Assembly (NCBI RefSeq): GCF_007827815.1
Contig: NZ_VITH01000010.1
Coordinates: 132,670 to 196,669, forward strand
Origin: Azospirillum brasilense
GTDB lineage: Bacteria > Pseudomonadota > Alphaproteobacteria > Azospirillales > Azospirillaceae
Direction of reading: 5' to 3'
DNA: 64,000 nucleotides
The position numbers and the translations under genes are program-made. Below are positions 32,601 through 37,199 of the stretch, in pieces. The notes under the pieces are model-generated. The model ran no database searches. It saw nothing but the letters and a program-made list of their open reading frames with translations, and was not told the origin of the DNA. Within the stretch, counting starts at the first letter, position 1. Each line of letters begins with the position of its first letter.

Positions 32601-33926
32601 GACCACCACACCTGTGTTGTCGCGAAAAACCGAGTTTTTGATCGTCACGGATGTGGACGCGGTGGTCGTGACGATGACGTTGTTCAGGTTGTCCTTGAAG
32701 GTCGCGCCATCCACTTCGAGCGACCCGTTCTGCACCGTCAGCGGGCCCTGCAGGGCGGAGCCCGAATAAAAGCGCTCCATAATCACGTTCTTGACCGTCA
32801 ACGTCTTGCCGGCCGCATTGAAGAGGATGCCCCGGTAGTCCGTCGTTGCGGGCACGGTGCCGGTGTTGGCGCCGGAGATCGTGATGTCGGCGATACCGTC
32901 GCCGTCCACGTCGCCGTTGATCGTGAAGTTCTGAGCCGCCGCTGTCAGGAGACTTGTCGTGACGCCCAGGGAAATCTTGCTGGACACCAGCGTCGAGCTG
33001 AACTCGATCACGTCCCCGGCGGCCGCGTTCGTGATCGCATGGTTCAACGATCCCGCCGTCGTTCCGGTTGCCGAGGTGACGACAACGGTTCCCAGCCGGC
33101 CGCTGAAGGTCTCCATGGACGCGCGGGCGAAGGGAGTCGCCGCCTCGATGGCCCCGCTTTGCACCTCCAGCGACCAGTTCTGGCCGGCGGCGTTGCCGGT
33201 CTCGTCGCTGGACACCGCCACGTCGGCCCCGGTGAGCCGATGGATCGTCTGGACGAACTCCTGCCCCGCCTGACCGGCGCCCACATTGCAGGCGTAGAAA
33301 AGAAGATCGCCGCCGGGCTTCAGCGCGGCGCCGATCGCCTGGAGATCCTGGGCGCGATTCGCCAAGCCGTCCGCCCAATAGGCGCGGCCGGCGATGTAGA
33401 GATGGCCCTCGTTGCCGTGGCTGACGACCTGGACGGAATCAAGGCCGGACATCCCCGACAGCGCCTTCGCCATCTGGCCGAGCGCCTCCTGCTGGGGGTC
33501 GAGCAGGACGACCTTGGCATCGGGCGCGATGTCCTTGAGCAGCGTCTGGTAGTCGGACACGCTGGTGTCGACGAACACCACCGACCGGGCCGGTCCCTGG
33601 AGCCCGGCGAGCCGCGCCGTCACCGCCGCGGGCTCGGTGAGCGACGGGGCGGAGGCCGCCGGAGGCGACGCCGCGGCGGGAACGGTCGACTCCTTGACGG
33701 CCCAATCGGCCAGCTTGTCGGCATCGGTGGCTTTGCCGGCGCCCTTGTCGCCCGGCGCGGGCTGGTCGGGTTGATGATGGACCTCCGCGGCGGTGGCGGC
33801 ACCCGCAGCGTCGAACATGAAGCGCGGCTCGAGAGCCATCGCGAACATCGATGAGGACGGCTTATGCGTCTTGCCGGGCCGCCCAGTCTCACCGTTGCCG
33901 TTCGAACCACGCTTGCGCGCCATCAT
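23688..33926 (-). CDS. Giant DUF4347 repeat surface protein (adhesin-like)
   Basis: About 3,412 residues. The start is ATG 33926 or 33923, with GGGAG just upstream; there is no Sec signal. Order: basic N-terminus with ALEPRFMFDAA (31-41); DUF4347 domain (about 114-270) with SHGNEGH (His170) and YACNVG (Cys213); a right-handed beta-helix/choice-of-anchor-Q region (about 280-660) ending LDLGAYE; a VCBS-like stretch (about 670-790); twelve ~100-residue repeats (about 795-2007); cadherin/Ig-like domains (about 2010-3010) with DRTPP and GTAEPN motifs; and a Gly/Ser- then Pro/Gly-rich tail (about 3010-3412). No RTX nonapeptides are seen. Probably an extracellular or cell-surface adhesin exported by the TolC and adaptor proteins encoded behind it. 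Function is inferred. Confidence 0.92.
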   Translation of the reverse strand: MMARKRGSNGNGETGRPGKTHKPSSSMFAMALEPRFMFDAAGAATAAEVHHQPDQPAPGDKGAGKATDADKLADWAVKESTVPAAASPPAASAPSLTEPAAVTARLAGLQGPARSVVFVDTSVSDYQTLLKDIAPDAKVVLLDPQQEALGQMAKALSGMSGLDSVQVVSHGNEGHLYIAGRAYWADGLANRAQDLQAIGAALKPGGDLLFYACNVGAGQAGQEFVQTIHRLTGADVAVSSDETGNAAGQNWSLEVQSGAIEAATPFARASMETFSGRLGTVVVTSATGTTAGSLNHAITNAAAGDVIEFSSTLVSSKISLGVTTSLLTAAAQNFTINGDVDGDGIADITISGANTGTVPATTDYRGILFNAAGKTLTVKNVIMERFYSGSALQGPLTVQNGSLEVDGATFKDNLNNVIVTTTASTSVTIKNSVFRDNTGVVVGTAGFAVVRTQVNDTLTIENSLFADNSYVMNMGSNSALYPGSIIAQTHNTAAYTVNIRNVTIVNNSYVNNDAGATSVKTSGIGTYSGASATVNVYNTIIAGNSGSLGGTSFADPNAIIYNSDKITLNAGNNYQGAITGNAIFVDSTNATKSLRDYRPASTATTFINAGDSSNANRYGGSYDIRGIDRIRDGALDLGAYEVHWNAGDPTVDLNGAGAGTGESVSTSTPASGVLIAPNAVLAQTDSDTRLLGATIALSGTSDGGAEVLSMLAASVATAKTYGISVTGNDTSTITLRGAASVAGYQAVIQLIQYKNTAGSATAGTRTATVTVNDGETTSTARTSSITLGGGSPSNGAPVNSVVPNVSGTATVGNALSGGTGTWTDPDGDSLTYTYQWYRADDTNGTNAASISGATSASYTLTTSDAHKYLRVAVIANDGNSNATTAYSAYTEITNSTPVNSVVPSVSGTATVGNALSTTNGTWSDADGDNQTYTYQWYRADDTNGTNAASISGATSSSYTLAAGDLNKYLRVVVTANDGKGGTQTATSVYSSQVTAAGNGAPVNTVVPTVSGTATVGNALTRGNGTWTDPDGDSLTYTYQWYRADDTNGTNAASISGATGASYTLTTSDAHKYLRVAVIANDGNSNATTAYSAYTEITNSTPVNSAVPSVSGTATVGNALSTTNGTWSDADGDNQTYTYQWYRADDTNGTNAASISGATSSSYTLAAGDLNKYLRVVVTANDGKGGTQTATSVYSSQVTAAGNGAPVNTVAPTVSGTATVGNALTRGNGTWTDPDGDSLTYTYQWYRADDTNGTNAASISGATGASYTLTTSDAHKYLRVAVVANDGNSNTTTAYSTYTAILNSAPVNSAVPSVSGTATVGNALSTTNGTWSDADGDGRSFTYQWYRADDTNGTNAASISGATSSNYTLTTSDAHKYLRVVVMANDGKGGTQTATSAYTEITNSAPVNSAVPSVSGTATVGNALSTTNGTWSDADGDNQTYTYQWYRADDTNGTNAASISGATSSSYTLAAGDLNKYLRVVVTANDGKGGTQTATSVYSSQVTAAGNGAPVNTVAPTVSGTATVGNALTRGNGTWTDPDGDSLTYTYQWYRADDTNGTNAASISGATGASYTLTTSDAHKYLRVAVIANDGNSNTTTAYSAYTAITNSAPVNSVVPSVSGTATVGNALSTTNGTWSDADGDGRSFTYQWYRADDTNGTNAASISGATSSNYTLTTSDAHKYLRVVVTANDGKGGTQTATSAYTEITNSAPVNSAVPSVSGTATVGNALSTTNGTWSDADGDGRSFTYQWYRADDTNGTNAASISGATSSNYTLTTSDAHKYLRVVVTANDGKGGTQTATSAYTEITNSAPVNSAVPNVSGTATVGNALSTTNGTWSDADGDGRSFTYQWYRADDTNGTNAASISGATSSNYTLTTSDAHKYLRVVVTANDGKGGTQTATSAYTEITNSVPVNSAVPSVSGTATVGNALSTTNGTWSDADGDGRSFTYQWYRADDTNGTNAASISGATSSNYTLTTSDAHKYLRVVVTANDGKGGTQTAPSTYTAILNSAPVLSTDARSLTTIDEDATGNNGDTVASILASAGTATDVDGNALGIAITATDTANGTWQYKTGAGSWTAITGVSGTSALLLASTDRVRFVPNTDYNGSVANGITFKAWDQTSGTAGTTVGNDTTANGGQGAGRQFSTNSATAGLAVSAVNDAPVLTDTVLTLPSVAQAAGAPNGAVGVAVSSLVALGANVTDVDSGAVTGIALVGVDVSEGGTWFYSTDGGSSWTAVGTVNDSGNALLLRTTDRLYYQPTGANAGILSAAITFRAWDRSSGTAGTKVATAGGGGTSAFSTATDTASLAITPAALANTLSLAPGSDTGISNSDNITKASSVTFDGSGANANTTVRLYANGSLLATATADASGVYSFTGVDVSGFNGAVDFTVRQAIAGMESTDSATRTVTFDRTAPTVAITAVTGDNVLNAAESAVPQTVAGTTTGVEDGQTVTVTLNGKTYSATVTNNAWSLAIPSADLQGLTDGGTYAITADLTDVAGNAAVQATRSILVDRTTPLLAIATVAGDNVLNAADSAVGQTVSGVTNGVEDGQTVTVTLNGKTYSTTVTSNRWSLTVPSADLLALTDGASYTITASLSDSAGNPIQATRNVSVDRTPPSVVSVTPPPARTYLPGDTVSFFVQLSEASIINGGAPVLELAVGSEIRNAAYNAAGSTATLLRFDYVVPVGDRAPQGIAVLGLALNGSIVTDAAQGPLVTTLKGVGDTSQVRIDTPIPAKPVGTALSGLSDSGASATDRLTNVTRPTLSGTAEPNATVTVLVDGKAVGTTVADENGFWVHRLQTALTDGTHNVTTTATNRFGIVSDPSDALVVVIDTAVPVTPAPSVTSATVAGATAGERISGIATPTLAGTTEAGSTVSLLVDGKVAGTAVADANGAWTFQFTAALADGTHSLQVQATDRAGNVSSLSAATTLTIDTTPPAAPTVTLNTTAGSTPVVQGTAEANSLISVTINGQAVGTARAGATGSWQLALAADLSVGSYVISAKASDAVGNTGNAGTTTYSVAPPPPPPVVVVAASTGNTTTAASSSNSAVGAATGTGVTQTTGPTLGTAPTLPGLQTSSDAGRVITSSSISSGGAAGNGNSSTDAGRSITIGAIGNSTSSDAGRSITISAMGGAPSGGGTASSSSGVLGGGTGGASNSGLSGVVSGGGGLGGALGGGVGGGSTLGGSSLGGSGLGNSGLGGAAAGGLGAGPGAGSGGAFGGPAGGVSGAGLGTGGPAPGGPAAGGAATGAGTGNGGLNGGVGQGGVGGPGSAAGAASGGAPGGPAAPGGPGTAAGGLGSAPGNRPGGQTGPSSTIENAPGNRPANSAAPQGRSQGQGQPQGQPPAGDAPSGGDPGSAPPAPDGQAPAPGPRADLDGTSLARPAFSRQVAQIHGAADAQSAALLAALTTHVPPGSRAA
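23760..24890 (-). repeat. Low-complexity Gly/Ser/Pro tail coding region
   Basis: This part of the giant gene encodes about 375 residues of Gly/Ser- then Gly/Pro/Gln-rich sequence. At its start are three copies of S(S/T)DAGR(V/S)IT spaced about 20 residues apart. The DNA is extremely GC-rich and internally repetitive, so assembly errors are possible here. Confidence 0.7.
27903..31541 (-). repeat. Twelve tandem ~300-bp repeats within the giant gene
   Basis: Each unit encodes about 97-105 residues built on PVNS.VP.VSGTATVGNAL, GTW.D.DGD, YQWYRADDTNGTNAA and KYLRV.V.ANDG. Three variants can be told apart: A (DPDGDSLTYTYQ), B (DADGDNQTYTYQ, ending TAAGNG) and C (DADGDGRSFTYQ, ending TEITNSA). Read from the N-terminus the order is A B A B A C B A C C C C. 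The DNA of like units is nearly identical, pointing to recent expansion or gene conversion. Confidence 0.9.
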
Positions 33927-34341
33927 CCGTCTCCCGCCATACGCGACACCGCCCGACCGTAAGCCGAAGGCAGTCACCAAAAAGTGAATAGCTTGCGGAA
34001 GAGTACCACCTTTTCGCAGTGGTTGACAGCGCGTGTGTCTATAAAGACAGCAAAAGAGGCGACCGATTTGCATCGATTCGCGTCATTGGGGAGAGGAGAG
34101 CGTCATAAATCGACGCATTTGTTTCTGTACAGCGAACTCTATTTCATTGCTGAAACGAAAGCATATGTTGGTATGCTTTTCACGCCGCGCTTTCTCCCCT
34201 GGCGAGCGCACGGCTTGGCGGCGTCAACCATTTGCGTGCAAAACACCGCACACCGATGTCACAGGTCCGGAACGCCGTGACCATGCCGGTGCTCGCCACT
34301 GAGGACGCGGACTGTCTGACCGCGTCACCAAGGAACCAGCG
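33927..34341. promoter_or_regulatory. AT-rich leader region of the giant protein locus
   Basis: 415 bp without a gene, much richer in A+T than its surroundings, ahead of the leftward giant gene. It holds an inverted repeat TGTCT-ATAA-AGACA (34036-34049) and the GCATA-N6-TATGC motif (34161-34176). Short open frames here have no ribosome sites or protein-like composition. Promoter position not resolved. Confidence 0.5.
34161..34176. promoter_or_regulatory. Inverted repeat GCATATGTTGGTATGC
   Basis: GCATA-N6-TATGC dyad, 235 bp upstream of the giant protein start. Its core TATGTTGGTATG recurs with small changes at 35231-35244 and, reversed, at 45686-45702. Candidate binding site of a shared regulator. 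Confidence 0.5.
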
Positions 34342-34911
34342 TCAGGACGCTCCGCCCTGCTGCATCTGGGCCGGCAGAATCTGCGGCGGCAGATGCCGGA
34401 TTCCCGGATGACCGGGCGGAAGCCAGATCAGTTCCAGGGACGGCGACGTCTTCGCCAGAAGATCGAAGCCGAGCCGATGGTAAAACCAGTGGACGCGGGT
34501 CTCCACCTCGGCCACCGACAAGGTGATCGGCATGCGCATTTGTGCCGCGGTCCCTTGGAAGCTGCGCAGCAGATCGGTGCCGATGCCCTTGCCGCGGGCC
34601 AGACGGTGGATCTCCACCTCCGACACGCGCCAGTCGTAGCGGCCGAGATCCATGACGATCCGCCCCACCGGCTGGCCCGTCTTCTCGACGACGAAATCCA
34701 GATGCTCCGGATAGCGGGATTCCTGCCCCATGCGCCGGGCGCTGTACTGCTGTTCGTAAAGCGTCCGGATGAAGTCACGGTCATGGTGCGCCTTGGCCAG
34801 CCAGGGGCGCGCGTCCATGAACAGGCCCATCAGGAAATCCTCGTCCGATGGGCGGGGGAACCGCACCGTCAATCCGCCAAGCAGCGGCAGCGACCCATTC
34901 AGAGCAGCCAT
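34342..34911 (-). CDS. GNAT-family N-acetyltransferase
   Basis: 189 residues from ATG 34911, which has AAGGGG eight bases upstream; the frame continues upstream but is not protein-like there. The GNAT fold is shown by the acetyl-CoA loop in VSEVEIHRLARGKGIGTDLL (R/Q-x-x-G-x-G/A type) and the C-terminal VHWFYHRLGFDL. The substrate may be a small molecule, protein or sugar amine. It is divergent from a collar-domain protein gene. Acetyltransferases often accompany these microcystin-dependent protein genes, suggesting a role in the same process, but that is inference. Confidence 0.85.
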   Translation of the reverse strand: MAALNGSLPLLGGLTVRFPRPSDEDFLMGLFMDARPWLAKAHHDRDFIRTLYEQQYSARRMGQESRYPEHLDFVVEKTGQPVGRIVMDLGRYDWRVSEVEIHRLARGKGIGTDLLRSFQGTAAQMRMPITLSVAEVETRVHWFYHRLGFDLLAKTSPSLELIWLPPGHPGIRHLPPQILPAQMQQGGAS

Positions 34912-35129
34912 CGGCCACACCCCTTCCGGTAGCACAAGCGTGCGCCCTGAATAGCTGAAGATGCGGTCCCGACGCAAGAATCGCCACCATGGACCATCGG
35001 CGCGACGATGGCTGAACGAGTCGTCCGCCCCCGCCGCGCGCGCCTGCCCGGCGCGCGCGGCCCAGCGACCATGTTCCGCAACGGCTCGACACCGTCGGCG
35101 CTCCACCGCCGATTCGATGGCTGGCAAAT

Positions 35130-35145
35130 GCATACGGCAATATGC
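35130..35145. promoter_or_regulatory. Inverted repeat GCATACGGCAATATGC
   Basis: A second GCATA-N6-TATGC dyad in the divergent spacer (34912-35334) between the acetyltransferase and the first collar-domain gene. Same arms and spacing as the copy at 34161-34176. Confidence 0.5.
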
Positions 35146-35160
35146 AACCGAAGGGTTTTA

Positions 35161-35175
35161 TTACAATGATTGTAA
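35161..35175. promoter_or_regulatory. Perfect palindrome TTACAAT-G-ATTGTAA
   Basis: A 15-bp palindrome with a single central base, in AT-rich DNA 160 bp before the first collar-domain gene. It is typical in size of a dimeric regulator site (for example MarR- or FNR-sized), but I cannot name the factor. Confidence 0.45.
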
Positions 35176-35230
35176 CCGGAAAAATGTCATTTTGTATCGC
35201 CTATTGCTCGCGCCTTAGCCTATTAGGAGA

Positions 35231-35244
35231 ATATGTCGGTATGT
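35231..35244 (+). promoter_or_regulatory. Motif ATATGTCGGTATGT upstream of collar gene
   Basis: Matches ATATGTTGGTATGC at 34163-34176 in 12 of 14 bases. It sits 91 bp before the start at 35335. An ATG inside it opens a frame to the collar protein, but no ribosome site precedes it, so I read it as non-coding. Confidence 0.45.
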
Positions 35245-35334
35245 TTTCCATCACATTCGGCGGCGTGGCGCGTCGTTGGTGAGACGCTGGCCGAAGGCCG
35301 CCGCAACCGGTTTCATAAAACAGGAGGTGTCGTC

Positions 35335-36006
35335 ATGGAAGTCTACCTCGGCCTGGTTTTCCCGTTCACCGGCGCCTATGCCCCCCAGTACACGGCCCAG
35401 TGCCTGGGCCAGCAGATGCAGGTCGGCCAGAACCAAGCCCTGTTCGCGGTCACCGGCGCGATGTACGGCGGCAACGGCACGACCAACTTCAACCTGCCGG
35501 ACCTGCGCGGCCGCGTGATGGTCGGTTCGGGCACCAGCCCCTACCTCAACAACCAGACGCTCAACCCGGGGAACTTCGGCGGCGTCGCGAACAACACGCT
35601 CACCCAGCAGAATCTGCCGGCGCACATCCACGCCGCGACCTTCTCGCCGGTCGGCAGCAGCACCAGCGCGACCGTCACCGCCGCCGCGGCCATCCCGGTG
35701 AGCACCGTCGTCGGCGCCAGCAGCACCCCGGCGGGCGGCAACAACTATCTCGGCGCCCTCCGGCTCAACGACACCGTCGGCGCCGGCATCGAGCTGGAGG
35801 GTCCCTACAGCTCCGGCACCGCGCCGAACGGTTCGGCCCTGGTCGGTTCGGCCACCGGCACCGTCACGATGGGCGGACTGACGGGCACGGTCAGCATTTC
35901 TGCGGGCGGCGGCGTCACCGCCCCGACTCCGGTGAACAACATGCAGCCCTATCTGGCTTTGACCATGCTGATCGTCACCAGCGGCATCTTCCCGATGCGC
36001 GACTGA
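35335..36006 (+). CDS. Microcystin-dependent / phage tail collar-domain protein
   Basis: 223 residues. ATG 35335 has AGGAGG seven bases upstream. The N-terminal ~60 residues match the collar domain of MdpB-type proteins: GLVFPFTGAYAP, CLGQQMQVGQNQALFAV, NFNLPDLRGRVMVG. A histidine-containing segment follows (LPAHIHAATF), then a Gly/Thr/Ser-rich beta region ending MQPYLALTMLIVTSGIFPMRD, the conserved C-terminus of the family. Such proteins occur in non-phage bacterial operons as two or three paralogues and probably assemble extracellular or phage-tail-like fibres. A similar gene lies at 36513-37199, with a DUF6916 gene between them. Confidence 0.9.
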   Translation: MEVYLGLVFPFTGAYAPQYTAQCLGQQMQVGQNQALFAVTGAMYGGNGTTNFNLPDLRGRVMVGSGTSPYLNNQTLNPGNFGGVANNTLTQQNLPAHIHAATFSPVGSSTSATVTAAAAIPVSTVVGASSTPAGGNNYLGALRLNDTVGAGIELEGPYSSGTAPNGSALVGSATGTVTMGGLTGTVSISAGGGVTAPTPVNNMQPYLALTMLIVTSGIFPMRD

Positions 36007-36116
36007 TCCGGGATCACTCCCCGATCGTCGACCACCGGATGGACGGATGCGGCGTTTTGGCTTTGCACGCCCGGAACGACCGCCGCACTTCAAGACCCTG
36101 AGCCCGGACCTTTGAG

Positions 36117-36437
36117 ATGACCATCGACATCGCCTCCATCTCCCACGAGATGTTCGCTCCGCATCTCGGCCAGACGTTCCGTTTCGTGGCCCCGGAGGAC
36201 GGGTCCGTGATCACGGAGGTCGAACTGACGAAGCTGACGCCGCGGCCGGAATGCACGCCGCGCTGGGCAAAACGCACGTCCTTTTCGGCTCTGTTCGAAA
36301 CCTACGGCACCAGCCAGCTGTGGAACGGCTATTTCCAGATCGACCATCCGACGATGGGATTGCTGGGCCCCTTCTACATCGTGCGGATCATTCCGCGCGA
36401 CCCCGGGCGGGGCTGCTTCGAGCTGGTCCTGAACTGA
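36117..36437 (+). CDS. DUF6916 family protein
   Basis: 106 residues, soluble. It has the pattern FAPHLGQTFRF...FSALFETYG...WNGYFQIDHPTMG...FYIVRIIPR, which I recognise from small proteins linked to collar-domain genes (DUF6916). The family's role is unknown. It may fold as a small beta-barrel and act with the two collar proteins as part of a fibre or baseplate-like assembly. ATG 36117 has only a weak ribosome site. It lies 110 bp after the first collar gene and 75 bp before the second. Confidence 0.8.
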   Translation: MTIDIASISHEMFAPHLGQTFRFVAPEDGSVITEVELTKLTPRPECTPRWAKRTSFSALFETYGTSQLWNGYFQIDHPTMGLLGPFYIVRIIPRDPGRGCFELVLN

Positions 36438-36512
36438 GTCCGGCCGCCGGTTCCTTCGCACACCATCGTGCACCGTCCGTCCCAGCGCATCGATTCCACC
36501 GGAGATTTCGCC

Positions 36513-37199
36513 ATGGATTTCTACATAGGATCCGTCTTTCCATTCGCCGGCAGCTTCGCCCCCGTAAACACGCAACAATGCCTGGGACAAGCGGTCAACT
36601 CGGCGCAGTTCCAAGCCCTGTGGGCGATCACGGCCGGGGCCTTCGGCAGCGCGAAGGACAACTCGACGTTCAACCTGCCGGACCTGCGCGGCCGCGTGAT
36701 GGTGGGGCCGGGGACCAGCCCCTACACCAGCACCACGCTCATCAACGGCTACGCGGGCGGGAAGCAGTACACGACGATCATCGGCAACAATCTGCCGATG
36801 CACACCCACGGGGCCGCCTTCCAGGGTGGCAGCGCGGGCGGCACCGTCCCGTTCAACGCGACGGTCACCGTTCCGCTGAACCCGGCGGTCGGCACCGGCA
36901 ACATCCCGTCCGCCATTCCCGCGGTGCTGGGTGGCCAGTTCGTCGACCCGAGCACCGACGTGAGCGTCGACGGCCCCTACATCCCGGCCTCCAGCCTGCC
37001 GACGCCGCCGACCGGAAGCTCGCTGACGGGCGCGCTCTCCTCGCAGGGCACGGTCAGCGGCGGCCCCACAGGCGCCACCGTGGCGGTGAGCCCGGGCGGC
37101 GGCGTCGTCTCAACCCCGGTCGCCCTCAACAACCTGCAGCCCTACCAGTCGCTGTTCTTCTTCATCTTCATGCTGGGCTATTTCCCGTCGCGTGATTGA
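36513..37199 (+). CDS. Second microcystin-dependent / collar-domain protein
   Basis: 228 residues. The N-terminus matches its neighbour closely (GSVFPFAGSFAP, CLGQAVNSAQFQALWAI, TFNLPDLRGRVMVG), followed by LPMHTHGAAF and a beta-rich middle, and it ends LQPYQSLFFFIFMLGYFPSRD. Start ATG 36513 is preceded by GGAG eight bases upstream. It is a diverged paralogue of the protein at 35335-36006, so the two may form a heteromeric assembly. Its last 32 bases overlap the convergent hydrolase gene tail to tail. Confidence 0.9.
   Translation: MDFYIGSVFPFAGSFAPVNTQQCLGQAVNSAQFQALWAITAGAFGSAKDNSTFNLPDLRGRVMVGPGTSPYTSTTLINGYAGGKQYTTIIGNNLPMHTHGAAFQGGSAGGTVPFNATVTVPLNPAVGTGNIPSAIPAVLGGQFVDPSTDVSVDGPYIPASSLPTPPTGSSLTGALSSQGTVSGGPTGATVAVSPGGGVVSTPVALNNLQPYQSLFFFIFMLGYFPSRD

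Noticed and set aside
34023-34046. TTGACA...TATAAA considered as a sigma-70 promoter
   Set aside because: Spacing is only 11 bases and it points away from the giant gene.
35335-37199. Collar-domain genes considered as a prophage remnant
   Set aside because: No integrase, capsid, terminase, tail tube or attachment site nearby; the pair plus DUF6916 is a known stand-alone bacterial arrangement.
37168-37199. Tail-to-tail gene overlap of 32 bp, also seen at 50276-50307
   Set aside because: Both are ordinary convergent overlaps in a compact genome; the equal length appears to be coincidence.
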